Shown: positions 18,255-27,795, counted from the stretch's first letter. The stretch is 64,000 bases of DNA from Methanosarcina barkeri MS (GCF_000970025.1 NZ_CP009528.1:4469210-4533209); one strand, 5' to 3'. Notes: a model not told the origin generated them from the letters alone. A program made the numbers and translations.

Positions 18255-18422
18255 TCAAAGTAGAGAAGTCAAAGTAAAGAAGTCAAAGTAGAGAAGTCAA
18301 AGTAGAGAAGTCAAAGTAGAGAAGTCAAAGTAGAGAAGTCAAAGTAGAGAAGTCAAAGTAGAGAAGTCAAAGTAAAGAAGTCAAAGTAGAGAAGTCAAAG
18401 TAAAGAAGTCAAAGTAAAGGAG
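18255..18422. repeat. Twelve-copy 14-bp tandem repeat
   Basis: Units TCAAAGTAGAGAAG (some with A for G, TCAAAGTAAAGAAG) run head to tail twelve times. The array lies between the upstream end of the methyltransferase gene pair and the 3' end of the toxin gene, ending 12 bp from the toxin stop codon. Confidence 0.95.
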
Positions 18423-18433
18423 AAAAACAGATT

Positions 18434-18688
18434 TTATTTGTAGATATCCCGTCGGTGCCCAATTTTAAGCACGAGTATTTTCAAGCAACTGCCCTGAATC
18501 TCCAGGATCACTCTATAGTCCCCGACCCTCAACCGGTAATTTGGAGACCCGACCAGTTTTGTTACATAGCGAAATGGATCCTCCTTCAGCTCAGAGACCT
18601 TACGAAAAATAAGCTTTGCCAGATGCCGATCGAGCTTTCTGAGCTGATTGACCGCAGGTTCAGACCAGATGATTTGGTAATGCATCAA
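18434..18688 (-). CDS. RelE/ParE-family toxin
   Basis: This 84-residue protein has the RelE fold signature: YQIIWSEPAVNQLRKLD at the start, a central LKEDPFRYVTKL with RLRVGDYRVI, and LKIGHRRDIY at the end. RelE-type toxins cleave mRNA at the ribosome. The partner antitoxin gene lies immediately upstream (24-bp gap). The start may be the first or second Met. It is intact and probably functional. Confidence 0.88.
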   Translation of the reverse strand: MMHYQIIWSEPAVNQLRKLDRHLAKLIFRKVSELKEDPFRYVTKLVGSPNYRLRVGDYRVILEIQGSCLKILVLKIGHRRDIYK

Positions 18689-18712
18689 AATCTCGCTCTC
18701 AGTATCAGTTTC

Positions 18713-18937
18713 TTAGAAACCCAGCTCTTTTTTTAAATCTTCATGTGTTACGTACCTGCCTCCCTCAACAGCTTTTCGGGCAAGTTCGATTTCTTTTTTT
18801 GTTTCCTCATTTAGTTCCTGGACTTCTTCCAGTAACCGCTCAAGTACCTCGTTGTAAGTTTCTCGCTTATAGATCTTCATTTTTTCAAGAGCTTCTTTAG
18901 TGCTCTGTTTCACTTGAATGGTTGTTGTCTCAGCCAT
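18713..18937 (-). CDS. Antitoxin partner of the RelE-type toxin
   Basis: This 74-residue protein has an N-terminal ribbon-helix-helix-like DNA-binding segment (TIQVKQSTKEALEKMK, YNEVLERLLEE) and an acidic/basic C-terminal helix (about 45-74) that would wrap the toxin. Such antitoxins normally repress their own promoter. The AT-rich sequence at 18940-19000, with repeated TATAACA, is the likely promoter/operator. Confidence 0.85.
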   Translation of the reverse strand: MAETTTIQVKQSTKEALEKMKIYKRETYNEVLERLLEEVQELNEETKKEIELARKAVEGGRYVTHEDLKKELGF

Positions 18938-19125
18938 GTTTTACTTTATACAGAGAGATTTACTTATAGTTTATTATAACATATTATAACAAACTATAGC
19001 GAAAAGAAGGTTAGTTGAAGTCTATTTGATAATTAATCCAGAGTGTAAGACTGATACCTTAAAGAATGGACAAAAATAATGAAGGTTCTCAGTATAGTTG
19101 ACGAAATTGGAAATGAGATCTGAAC

Positions 19126-19620
19126 TCATTTTTCTTCAGTTTCAAGATCTTCATCTTCCAGTTCAAGTTCTTTCCGCAACTTTACTTCTCTGTTCTCCAA
19201 CATTTTCATAAAAGTAGAAATAGGGACAATGAGCCCATTGACCATTACGAAGTCATTAAAAGGATTCTCATTTTGCACCCTTTCTGTAGAGAACTCCTCA
19301 TTAAAATGTCTTATTTTGAACATATCGCGGATTTTCTTTGCTTTCTGAGAGGTTGTACTCTGGCTTGTCCCAAAAAAATCACAGAGATCAGTAGCACTTA
19401 CATAGGGCTCAAAACTTCTGCCAAAAAGAAAATTGATCTGCCCAAGCGCATAAACCACCGCCGCAGCCCAAATATCCAGCCTTCCGGAAAGAAAAGGTAC
19501 CTGCCTTTTCCGGCTCATTTTATTGATTAGTTTTTGACACAACATTTTATAGTCTTCATCAAGGTAGCTGTCTGCAAATCCATCTGTCATCTGGATAAGA
19601 GTGTCTCTCTTTTGTTGCAC
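19126..19620 (-). CDS. DUF6398-like protein with HTH-like segment
   Basis: This 164-residue cytoplasmic protein resembles the DUF6398 group. There is a helical N-terminal half (YKMLCQKLINKMSRKR, WAAAVVYALGQINFLF), then a helix-turn-helix-like segment (TDLCDFFGTSQSTTSQKAKK) and an acidic C-terminal tail. The pattern recalls the cyclin/TFIIB-like fold, so nucleic-acid binding is possible, but function is unknown. It lies between a toxin-antitoxin pair and a group of decaying paralogues, in an accessory stretch. Confidence 0.6.
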   Translation of the reverse strand: MQQKRDTLIQMTDGFADSYLDEDYKMLCQKLINKMSRKRQVPFLSGRLDIWAAAVVYALGQINFLFGRSFEPYVSATDLCDFFGTSQSTTSQKAKKIRDMFKIRHFNEEFSTERVQNENPFNDFVMVNGLIVPISTFMKMLENREVKLRKELELEDEDLETEEK

Positions 19621-20066
19621 AAGTTCGCGGTTGTTAATAGTTTATCCTCTGAATCTCAAATAATATAAATTATACTTTATAGCTTGTGACTATTCAGTTT
19701 ACAAATAATCAGTCGCTTGATACCATTGGTAAAAAAGAATATTATGTAGCATGATGAAATCTTTTAAAAAAGAGATTTTTCAAGTTATGTGCAGTCTCAA
19801 CTACATTTTAAGCAGTTGATTAAATTATAGGAAGTTTAAAATGAAAGTAAAACTATACTGCTAATTGATAGCAGTCAAAGTATCCCAAAAAATCAATGAT
19901 GACAGAGATTTCGGAAATATATTCCGAAAAGCTCTCTTTGAAAGTGTTTACAAGCATTTGACTGAAAGAAAGAAAAAATAAAAATGAAAAAAAGGCAAGA
20001 AAATTGCCACAAAGAACTCATATTGGCTCTTTATAGACCGTTAGAATACAAAACTGGATTTTCTCC
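19621..20066. other. Intergenic, no gene seen
   Basis: AT-rich sequence with a short inverted repeat (TTTCGGAAATATATTCCGAAA at about 19911-19930) but no convincing ORF. It separates the DUF6398-like gene from the first broken paralogue. Confidence 0.45.
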
Positions 20067-20777
20067 TCATCGGGGCAGCACATTCCCACTTTCGAGAATC
20101 CTCCAGACCTTTCCCGTTTTTGCAACCCAGAGAGAAACCGTCCAGCCAACTTTGCACTTTGAACTGATTTCCTCAGAAATAACAACCGAACCAATGCATT
20201 TTCCTGATTCCAGGTAGTCTTCGAGCCAGAGTTTTCCAGGTTCGATTTTTACGATATCGAAATATGCGTCAAGGTCACTGGTATACCGGGTTTCAACCGG
20301 ATGTCTCTCTACATAATCATAGATCAGATCAGTTACTTCTCCAACTAACGGAAGGTCTATTTTAAGCTCTTTTACGTTTTCAGACGCTTCTTCATATCCT
20401 TTATCAGGCATGTAACCTTTTTCATACAGCCATTTGACCAGTTTATACATGACCCTGCCTGTTGTTTCCATAAGGGTTCTGCTGCCTACAACCTTTCTGA
20501 CCATGAAATCAGCAAGAAAATCAGAGATTTCCGAAGAGCGAAGGTGTTCAGGGCCAAAAATATCCCAGAACTGCTTGCCTTCGGAAGCTTCAAGTTCCTC
20601 ATATCTTTCAGTCTCAGCCCTATTCAAATGCTGATGCCCGAAGTTATTGAGATAGTTCCTGAAAAAAGAGATTGCCTCCTCATATCCCGAATAAGTTTTG
20701 GAGCTAAGGCGGGCTTCCTGTTAAGCCAGGAATTCCTCCAGAATTTCATGAATTGACCTACTAACTGTTGTTTTCAT
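20067..20777 (-). pseudogene. Broken member of an unrecognised Methanosarcina family (nonsense codon)
   Basis: Read from ATG at 20777, the frame encodes 236 residues except for a TAA at codon 19 (20721-20723). Both sides match paralogues: FLA-stop-QEARL here corresponds to FLNEQEGNL in the gene at 21918-22328, so a Glu codon probably became TAA by one change. The rest has the family motif WDIFGPEHL and a C-terminal domain with LWLEDYLESG and VVISEEISSK. A shorter product from TTG or ATG codons after the stop (for example about 20627) cannot be excluded. Function is unknown. TAA is not a pyrrolysine codon, so recoding is unlikely. Confidence 0.7.
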
Positions 20778-20867
20778 TTTATCGACCTTACATCCCTTTT
20801 CTTTGATATTCGATTTCGTTAAAAAATCCATAGAGACATCAAATAATTCCAGAAAGTGCTGAGCTTT

Positions 20868-21577
20868 TCAATAAGGACAACGGGAAGAAACTCCCTCTAA
20901 ATATACTATCTGCCAGAAGTCCCCGACTTTTACTATTCCGAAATTAAGGTACCAACCTGCCTTTGCCAGCGAACTCACCTCTTCCGAAACCATAACAGAC
21001 CCGATTTCTCTGTAAGGATTCAGATAATCCTCTACCCATAACTTTCCGGGTTCGATAATCCTTACTCAAAATCTCCCTTTTTCCACTCAGGAATCGCTTC
21101 AGCCGGCTGTACATCCACATAATCGCAAAGCAAACTGCCAAATTTCTGAACCTGAAAAGCAGTCTTTTCCCCTTTTCCTTTATATCCCTACAACCTTAGC
21201 AAGTTCACTATAATGCTCTGGATCAAGGTAGTCTTTTTCATAAGCCCAGGGCAGGAATTTACGGAAAAAACGCCTCGAAGCTTCAACGAAAGCCGCGCTC
21301 CCTCCAAAATCATTAATCAGATAATCCTCAAGAAAATACTCAATATCTGAAGGCGCAACATACGCAAGGTCAAAAATCTGGCAGTATTCTTTATGCTCGT
21401 TCTTATACTTCTCTTTATAGAGTTCCTGATCCTCTTCATAAAGGTCATCAGAAGCACAAACATCGAGATATTCCTCAAAAAGAGAGATTAAATTTTCGTA
21501 GTCCCGATAAGTCCTGGGGCACAGCTCTCTCTTTTGTCTTTTAAAAATTCCAGAAAAGCTTTATCTATCGTCTTCAT
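20868..21577 (-). pseudogene. Second broken paralogue of the same family (several frameshifts)
   Basis: Translating in shifting frames recovers a full-length relative of the 20067-20777 gene. It starts MKTIDKAFLEFLKDKRE, then (new frame) RTYRDYENLISLFEEYLD with YCQIFDLAYVAPSDIEYFL, then after another shift CDYVDVQPAEAIPEW, and finally EPGKLWVEDYLNP with GSVMVSEEVSS. At least three frame changes and a stop are needed, so the gene is dead. It lies between the two other family members in the same orientation. Confidence 0.75.
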
Positions 21578-21820
21578 GGCAGTTCTAGAAGAGAATTGTT
21601 TTTCCAATTTTTCAAGATTTTGCCCTGCTTTTGAGAATTTCCGACCTACTCCTCTCTACAGAAGAAAGAACTTCTAAAATATTGATGAATAAACGAAATA
21701 AATGAAATCAGTAGAATTAACAGGATTAACAGAATAAGCAAAAAAGGGGAAATAAACTACCTGAAAACAGACTTTTCAGGCCTCTATTCCAGAAAAAGTT
21801 TCTTCAATACATTGTTTACT

Positions 21821-21887
21821 GTCTCGTCAATCCTCAAGAATTTAACGATTCTGAATAATTGCGATTGATTTTATACGACATTTTTCT
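21821..21887 (-). repeat. Short element related to 30849-30916
   Basis: On the minus strand the segment beginning ATGTCGTATAAAATCAATCG and ending GAGGATTGACGAGAC matches, with roughly three quarters identity over about 63 bp, the plus-strand segment at 30852-30914. Both are intergenic. They may be remnants of the same mobile element end or a small MITE. Confidence 0.55.
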
Positions 21888-21917
21888 GGTTACACAACAT
21901 CAGTACCTTTTCTTACA

Positions 21918-22328
21918 TCAGTACCTTTTCTTATACTTCCTGAGAACTTCGCTGTTTACTTCAAAAGCTTTCTCGTCAATGTAACCTTTTCCCTTAGCCC
22001 ATTCAAAGAATTTTTCAATGACTTTCGCGGCTGTACCTATAAACTTCTTGCCTCCTCCCACCTCAACTACATAATCGTCGAGGAATTCCTTAATTCCTGA
22101 TGGAGTGAGATGCTCAGGGCTGAAAATATCGCAGTAACTCTTGTTCTCGTGTTCGGGCCGGGCATTATAAAGTTCCCTGTCTTCTTCAGAAAAAGAATCT
22201 TCTGCACTAAATTCAAGGAATTCCTCGTAAAGAAGGATCACATCTTCAAGATCCAAGAAGGCATCCGGTTTCAAGTTGCCTTCCTGTTCATTTAAGAACA
22301 TCCGAAAAGCTTCATTTATCGTGGTCAT
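21918..22328 (-). CDS. Intact short member of the unrecognised family
   Basis: This 136-residue acidic protein is not recognised. Visible features are an N-terminal helix (INEAFRMFLNEQ), the family motif YCDIFSPEHLTPSGI, and a helical stretch FIGTAAKVIEKFFEWAKGKG shared with the two pseudogenes upstream. It lacks the C-terminal domain present in the 236-residue relative, so it is either a short form or truncated at its 3' end. Directly after the stop is a short duplication of CAGTACCTTTTCTTA (21900-21932). No membrane segments or enzyme motifs are seen. Confidence 0.65.
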   Translation of the reverse strand: MTTINEAFRMFLNEQEGNLKPDAFLDLEDVILLYEEFLEFSAEDSFSEEDRELYNARPEHENKSYCDIFSPEHLTPSGIKEFLDDYVVEVGGGKKFIGTAAKVIEKFFEWAKGKGYIDEKAFEVNSEVLRKYKKRY

Positions 22329-22497
22329 AATATCCTGTAGCAGTAGTTGTAAATTACCTTTTTTGCTGCAAAAGATTTTATATTTTTCTCAAGGCCTTCT
22401 GTACAGGATTGGAGAAATAATTTTCAATAGCCAGCGTCCTGGAAGGTGCCCAGGAAGTATCAAACTCGTATATCCACATAAATAGTAAAACAAAAAT

Positions 22498-22632
22498 AAA
22501 ATTGAAGAAAAAAATAGAAAGGAAAGATCGAGGAGAAAAAAAGAAAAGAAAAAGAAGAAAAAAGGGAAAAGGGAAAAGAAAAAGAAGAAAAAAGGGAAAA
22601 GGGAAAAGGGAAAAGGGAAAAGAAAAAAAATA
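22498..22632. repeat. Polypurine tract at the argS 3' end
   Basis: This is nearly pure A/G on the plus strand, with AAAAGGGAAAAGGGAAAAG-type repeats. On the argS transcript it is a U/C-rich stretch starting right at the stop codon, which can serve as an archaeal pyrimidine-rich terminator. Confidence 0.8.
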
Positions 22633-22633
22633 T

Positions 22634-24343
22634 TTACATAGATTCAGGAGCTGCAATTCCAAGCGTGTCAAGCGAGTTTGCAAGCACAATCCTTGCGCAG
22701 TTCACAAGAGCCAGTCTTGAAGCCCTGACTTTTTCGTCCTCAGCAGCAATTACAGGGACAAAGCGGTAGAACTGGTTAAAAGCATCTGCGAGTTCGCGGG
22801 CGTAGATTGCAAGCACATGAGGTTTGAGTTCGCGCGCTGCAAGGTCGATTGTGCTATCAAAAGATGCCATCTTCTTGATAAGATCGATTTCAGTATCTTC
22901 AACAAGAAGAGAAGGATCGACTTCTGCGGAGGGGGTCCAGGCTGCTTCTTCTTTTGCTTTCTCGAGAATACTGCAGGCACGGGCATGGGAATACTGAATA
23001 TAAGGAGCGCCCTGCTTCTCAAAGTCCAGAGCCTCTTTCCAGTTGAAAACCGTAGACTTTTCAGGGGAGACTCTTACTATATCGTATCTTACAGCACCAA
23101 TTCCTACCATTTCCGCAACCTGCTTCTTGAACTCCTCAGATGTATCAGGACGGCGGGTTTCGACCTGTTCAAGGGCAGCTTTCGTAACCCTGTCAAAGAG
23201 CTCATCTGCACTTATGAACTGCCCGCGGCGGGTACTCATTGAACCTTCAGGGAGGGAGACAAACTCGAAAATAACTACCTCAGGTTCCTTGACCCCGATT
23301 GAGTTCAGCGTAGCCCTGAGCTGGCCTGAAATCAGCTTGTGGTCAGCTCCGAAAATATCGATTATGCGATCTGCCTGACCGGCTTTCCATTCATGGTAAG
23401 CAAGATCTCTGGTTGTGTAAAGAGAAGTGCCGTTTGAACGCTGGATAACAAGGGTTTTTTTAAACCCGTAATCCGAAAGATCTACCACAAGAGCTCCTTT
23501 GTCTATTTTTGTCCTTCCGGTCGCCTTGATCCGCTCAACAATATCATGTACTGTGCCGGATTTAAGAAAAGTTGATTCACTGACAAATTTATCATGAACA
23601 ACGTTTAAACGAAGTAAGGTTTCCTTTATCCCGGAAATCGCCAGAGAAACTGCCTTGCTAAAACTGTCGATTGTCCTGGCATCCCCGGCTTCTACCTTTT
23701 CCATAAGAGCGTCGATTTCCTTTACATACTCCGGGTTTTTATCCAGCTCGACATTGGCTTTGATATACACATCAGCAATGGCAGAGTCGGATTTTCTGGA
23801 AAGGTCAAGCTCAAAGCGTTCGCATGCCCAGGAAACTACTGCAATCTGGCGGCCCATATCATTGACATAATACTGTACCTCCACATCGTATCCTGCTCGT
23901 CTGAGAATGCGGGCAAGAGTATCTCCGATAATAGAGTTTCGGATGTGACCTACATGCAGGGGACCATTCGGGTTTGCTGAGGTGTGTTCAAGTAAAATTT
24001 TGTCCTTTGGGGCTCCACAGCCAAATTTCTCTTTCTCTTCAAGGACTGTAGTAACCGTCTTATCCAGATAGCGCCTGCTTGCATGGAAGTTAATGTAAGG
24101 GCCAGAAGCACTTACTTCTCCTATGTACGAACCATCCGGAATCTCAACTGCAGAAACAATACGGGTTGCAAGTTCTTTCGGGTTTTGCTTGTACAGACTT
24201 GCCAGTCTGAAAGCGGCCCTGCTTGCGAGGTCAGCATAAGAAGAGGTTTCGAAATAAAGTTCGGAATCTTCAATTTCAAGTCCGGCCTTTTGGATAGCGT
24301 CTTTTAAGATTGATGTAGCCTGAGCTCTTAATTCCAGGAACAA
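22634..24343 (-). CDS. argS: Arginyl-tRNA synthetase
   Basis: This class I aminoacyl-tRNA synthetase charges tRNA-Arg. The 569-residue protein has the HIGH-type motif in SANPNGPLHVGHIRNS (about 107-122), the N-terminal Add-1 domain (about 1-100) and the C-terminal DALR anticodon-binding domain ending LANSLDTLGIA. The KMSKS motif is replaced by a variant around SMSTRRGQF, as is common for ArgRS. The start is TTG at 24343, supported by AGGTGA 6 nt upstream; no better ATG exists nearby. The gene is probably monocistronic. Confidence 0.95.
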   Translation of the reverse strand: MFLELRAQATSILKDAIQKAGLEIEDSELYFETSSYADLASRAAFRLASLYKQNPKELATRIVSAVEIPDGSYIGEVSASGPYINFHASRRYLDKTVTTVLEEKEKFGCGAPKDKILLEHTSANPNGPLHVGHIRNSIIGDTLARILRRAGYDVEVQYYVNDMGRQIAVVSWACERFELDLSRKSDSAIADVYIKANVELDKNPEYVKEIDALMEKVEAGDARTIDSFSKAVSLAISGIKETLLRLNVVHDKFVSESTFLKSGTVHDIVERIKATGRTKIDKGALVVDLSDYGFKKTLVIQRSNGTSLYTTRDLAYHEWKAGQADRIIDIFGADHKLISGQLRATLNSIGVKEPEVVIFEFVSLPEGSMSTRRGQFISADELFDRVTKAALEQVETRRPDTSEEFKKQVAEMVGIGAVRYDIVRVSPEKSTVFNWKEALDFEKQGAPYIQYSHARACSILEKAKEEAAWTPSAEVDPSLLVEDTEIDLIKKMASFDSTIDLAARELKPHVLAIYARELADAFNQFYRFVPVIAAEDEKVRASRLALVNCARIVLANSLDTLGIAAPESM

Positions 24344-24397
24344 GATAAATCACCTGTAAAAACTACGAAAACAATGTGATGGTCTTAAATTTACTAA

Positions 24398-24503
24398 GTT
24401 TAATTTACTAATTTTAATTCAATAGTTTTAATTTACTAATTTTAATTCAATAGTTTTAATTTACTAATTTTAATTCAATAGTTTTAATTTACTAATTTAG
24501 ATT
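24398..24503. repeat. 28-bp AT-rich tandem repeat between prf1 and argS
   Basis: About three and a half head-to-tail units contain TTTTAATTTACTAATTTTAA followed by TTCAATAG, exactly 28 bp apart (CAATAG at 24420, 24448 and 24476). The array lies in the argS promoter region and downstream of prf1. Confidence 0.9.
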
Positions 24504-24585
24504 CAGTGATCTAAGGACGGTCTAATTAAAAAAGTATTGGGTAAAAAGTATTAAGATAGGAGTCAAAGTGAGATCAGACTCTAGA

Positions 24586-25833
24586 TCAAACTCCAGTACT
24601 GTACCTGAGAATTGCAGCAATGCCTCCGAAAGCATTCATAAGTTGCGAGCCTTCATCAAAGTCTGTAGACACAAAAACGACCTTTGCATTGCTTCTGTCA
24701 GCAAGGGCTGAGAGCTCGTCAACAATATCGGTAACATCCGTGACTTCAAGGGAAGCTCCACAGTTTGGACAATTCCCGGCTGTAGGTGCAGATTCCCCGG
24801 GTTTCCAGCGCCGTGTCCACTTATTTTCATATCCGCAAACACTGCACTTTGTGGTTACCCTTTCTGCCCGCAGATCTTCGGAAAGCAGAAGCACATCCAC
24901 TGCATTGATTTCAAGGTTTGCTCGTACCTGGGTTTCCCCATAGGCTACTTTACCCGAGTCGGAAATAAGTTCTTTGAAGAAGGCCCTGACAGCGTTCTTC
25001 TGCCCCATTAGCTCAAGATCCTGAAGCTTATCTGCGGCAGCATTCACAAGTTCCGAAAGCCCTGATTCATCAGTGTAAGCCGTATCAAAGAGCCCAAGGA
25101 TCTTTCTCATAAGCTCGTGGTGCAGAAACTCCCCGGCGTAGAACTCTTCCTTCGTAGGAGAAGGGCCTCCTATCAGGATACCTTTAAGATCTTTAGGTTC
25201 AACAGCGAGGAAAATATCATCTGCGGCGTCTCCTATCCTCTTATAGAACTCATGGATAGCAATTAACCTGAGCTGCTGGAAACGATGAGAACTCTGACCA
25301 CCTTTCCTCTGTTTACCCGGAACCGTTGAGGTAAGGTTGCGGAAAGCCTCGATTCGCTTGCCGACAAGAAGCCCTACTGTGGCTTCCCTGCGGTCAAGCA
25401 CTAAAAGTCCAAAAGTGCCCTTATCCTTGAGCATATCCTCCAGAGGCTCAAGATAGAAAGAGGAGTCGCAATGATATTTATAGACAGTAATTGGTTCTGG
25501 AGGGACAATTACTTCGCTCTCCATGTTCGTCTTGTTAGCCCCGATATCTATGGCTCCTGTGAAATAAACGATTCCGTTTTCAGGAACCTTGTCAAGATAT
25601 CTGAGCCTTGAAAGGAGAGATTCAATGGCCCCCTGGACATTAGTCCTGGTAAGTTTGGACTTGATATTTGCAGCCTGTCCATGCTCGTCTTTCAACTGGT
25701 TTGTAACATCAAAAATCTGCTTGTCAGCAGGGATATAAAGAGAAATCAGTTCAGTACTCCTTCCCTTTTTATCCCTCAGGCTCTCAAGCTTCTTTTTAAA
25801 TTCGTACTTTTCGTGTGCAGATTGTTCAGTCAT
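24586..25833 (-). CDS. prf1: Peptide chain release factor aRF1
   Basis: aRF1 recognises stop codons and triggers peptide release. In this 415-residue protein the decoding NIKS motif is at 56-59, the YxCxxxF motif is YHCDSSF (about 120-126), and the catalytic GGQ is at 178-180. The C-terminal domain carries two zinc-type CxxC pairs (CSVCG and CPNCG, about 332-360). The gene is intact and of usual length. In Methanosarcina, which decodes some TAG codons as pyrrolysine, aRF1 competition at TAG is of interest, but nothing in this gene departs from the standard form. Confidence 0.96.
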   Translation of the reverse strand: MTEQSAHEKYEFKKKLESLRDKKGRSTELISLYIPADKQIFDVTNQLKDEHGQAANIKSKLTRTNVQGAIESLLSRLRYLDKVPENGIVYFTGAIDIGANKTNMESEVIVPPEPITVYKYHCDSSFYLEPLEDMLKDKGTFGLLVLDRREATVGLLVGKRIEAFRNLTSTVPGKQRKGGQSSHRFQQLRLIAIHEFYKRIGDAADDIFLAVEPKDLKGILIGGPSPTKEEFYAGEFLHHELMRKILGLFDTAYTDESGLSELVNAAADKLQDLELMGQKNAVRAFFKELISDSGKVAYGETQVRANLEINAVDVLLLSEDLRAERVTTKCSVCGYENKWTRRWKPGESAPTAGNCPNCGASLEVTDVTDIVDELSALADRSNAKVVFVSTDFDEGSQLMNAFGGIAAILRYSTGV

Positions 25834-26634
25834 TTTAAATGTACCCCGTAAAGATAATAGTAAAATTTTGGTATTTTGGCAAATTTGAGGTGAATTCTTT
25901 ATTGAGTTTGAGATTGTCTTTTCGATTGAATTTGAGATTGTCTTTTCGATTGAGATTGATAAATTTAAGGCAGATTAATCCGGACTATTAAATAAATTTG
26001 AGTTATGGAATTAGCTTAAACTGCTGAATTAACTTGAGCTATTAAGCGCGTCGAAATTTTCAATGAATTGGTTAGCCTTTTTGAAACTATCGAATTTGAA
26101 AACACATTTAAGAATTTCAATTTTATTATAAATGTGGTTTCTTGGTAATTTTTATCATCCAGTTTATCGTTCGTTTAGCTTTTCGGTTAGTTTAACAAGG
26201 GTGACAGAGGATTTGATAATGACAAATTACACAGCGAGTCCCATCTCACCGAAAGCTGAATGTAAAAACCGATCTGAACACAAGAAACTGAGAGTAAGAG
26301 TACGCTGCCAGAAAAACCGACACTTCAAATCCGGGAAAGACACTCAGAAATTCCGGAAAAAGCCAGCTCCTTTGCTGCGTAAACTTTTCCTGTTTCGTGC
26401 TCTGTTGATATCACTAGATGTGAGACATAATTTTACTCAAACTGTGTATAACTATAAAACTGGATAAATCCATGCTGGAATTATACCCCTAAATGAAACC
26501 TGAGTTTATATTTGTTTCTATCCCCACACATATATTATATATTTATGAATACATAAAAGTTTTTCTATGTATTCACATTTGATATACTGGTACTAAAGAT
26601 AAAAAACTTGAATTTAATCAAGGCAGAAAACTTT
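25834..26634. other. Intergenic with short repeats; one possible small ORF
   Basis: AT-rich sequence with a repeated GAATTTGAGATTGTCTTTTC (about 25905-25955) in the prf1 upstream region. Apart from the doubtful ORF at 26219-26467, no gene is seen. Confidence 0.5.
26219..26467 (+). CDS. Possible small basic protein (doubtful)
   Basis: This ATG-initiated frame of 82 codons is preceded by GAGG 8 nt upstream. It encodes a very basic peptide (for example RVRVRCQKNRHFK and KDTQKFRKKPAPLLRK) without a recognised domain. It lies in a long intergenic region with no operon partner. It could be a real small nucleic-acid-binding protein or a chance ORF; codon-level or expression evidence is lacking. Confidence 0.25.
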   Translation: MTNYTASPISPKAECKNRSEHKKLRVRVRCQKNRHFKSGKDTQKFRKKPAPLLRKLFLFRALLISLDVRHNFTQTVYNYKTG

Positions 26635-26799
26635 TTGACAGGAAAGGTTCTCCCGTTAACAGGGATTTTTTTCTTGTTGACAAGAAACTTTTCCCTTTAA
26701 CAGGAGATTTTTCCCTTTAACAAGAAATTTTTTCATTTAACAGGGGATTTTTTCCCTTTAACAGGAGATTTTTTTCCCATTGACAGGAGACTTTCTCCC
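26635..26799. repeat. Degenerate 20-22-bp tandem repeats overlapping the 3' end of taw1
   Basis: About eight diverged units of the form TTTAACAGGAGATTTTTTCCC run head to tail. Two of them lie inside the taw1 reading frame, and its stop codon (TAA, 26758-26760) is supplied by a repeat unit. Confidence 0.85.
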
Positions 26800-27795
26800 G
26801 TCCTTTGATAACAGGACTACCCTGCTGATTTCAGATTCATCTGCGACTTCATATCCAAGATGTTTTGCAAGTTCCTGTGAGAACTCGAGGACCTCCTCAT
26901 GTGTAGGCATTGCAGAGCGATCAAGCCTGAGTCGTGAGAAACCCAGATGCATATACGCTTTTATCTCCACAAAATCAGGGGAGGCTTTTTCCATTAGCCT
27001 GGCATAAGCCTCAGGTTTGAACAGGTTTTCACCTTTCACAAGGGTGGTTCGGATGACTGTCCTTGATTTTTTCTGCTTCATCAGGGACAAAGATTCATTA
27101 ATCTTTTCCCAGAGGGCAGGCGACCTGGGCTGACAGACTTTCAGGTAAGTCTCAAGATCCGGAGCATCGAGACTCATATAAAGCTGGGAAGGAGAAACCT
27201 TTGCAAACATCTCGGGAACTGTACCGTTTGTGACAAGAAAAGTCGTAAAACCTCTTTTTTCGTACTCCTTGATAAGTTCAGGGAGATAAGGATAAAAGGT
27301 CGGTTCTCCAGATAAAGAGATTGCAACATTGTTAGGCTCGTTGCCCTCAAGCCATCGTTCCTTAAGTGCATTTGGAGAACCCCCAAAACCAGTGATTAAC
27401 TTACGCTGGCAGGCAATACTTTCTTCCACGATCTTCTCAGGTGAATCCCATTCCTCAGGCGCCGGGACAGGAACCTCAGTCGGACGCCAGCAGAAAAGAC
27501 AGCGCTGGTTGCACATAAGTGTTGGAGTCATCTGAAGGCAACGGTGAGACTGAACTCCGTAAAATTTCGATTTATAGCAGAAGCCCTGACCATTCATAGC
27601 ATGCCTTAGCCAGAGACAAGTCTTAACAGCTGAGTGGCGGCCTGCTAGAGCATAACCCTGCTTTTTCAGGAGAGTTTTAAAATCAGGGATGTCAAAAGGA
27701 AGCGAAGCAGTATCTTCCTTCCTGTTTTTGTTCTGAGCTTCAGGAAAATTTTCCCCAGCATTTTCCTTGTTTTCTTCCAGCGGCATTTTCCGCAT
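26758..27795 (-). CDS. taw1: tRNA 4-demethylwyosine synthase
   Basis: Taw1 (TYW1) is a radical SAM enzyme that builds the tricyclic wyosine base at position 37 of tRNA-Phe, using pyruvate. The 345-residue protein has the SAM-cluster motif C95-NQR-C99-LF-C102. A second set of cysteines, C60, C73 and C86, spaced 13 and 13, matches the additional [4Fe-4S] cluster of archaeal Taw1. SLSGEPTFYPYLPELI is the GEP region. The N-terminal 30 residues are polar and weakly conserved-looking, so the start could be the second Met (27786). The last eleven or so codons derive from tandem repeat DNA, giving the tail SPVNGKKISC. Confidence 0.93.
   Translation of the reverse strand: MRKMPLEENKENAGENFPEAQNKNRKEDTASLPFDIPDFKTLLKKQGYALAGRHSAVKTCLWLRHAMNGQGFCYKSKFYGVQSHRCLQMTPTLMCNQRCLFCWRPTEVPVPAPEEWDSPEKIVEESIACQRKLITGFGGSPNALKERWLEGNEPNNVAISLSGEPTFYPYLPELIKEYEKRGFTTFLVTNGTVPEMFAKVSPSQLYMSLDAPDLETYLKVCQPRSPALWEKINESLSLMKQKKSRTVIRTTLVKGENLFKPEAYARLMEKASPDFVEIKAYMHLGFSRLRLDRSAMPTHEEVLEFSQELAKHLGYEVADESEISRVVLLSKDGRKSPVNGKKISC

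Noticed and set aside
20721..20723. In-frame stop as a possible recoded (pyrrolysine) codon
   Set aside because: The codon is TAA; pyrrolysine uses TAG. Paralogue alignment points to a Glu codon changed to a stop.
26132..26218. N-terminal extension of the small basic ORF
   Set aside because: The ATG at 26219 has a proper GAGG spacing; the upstream part has none.
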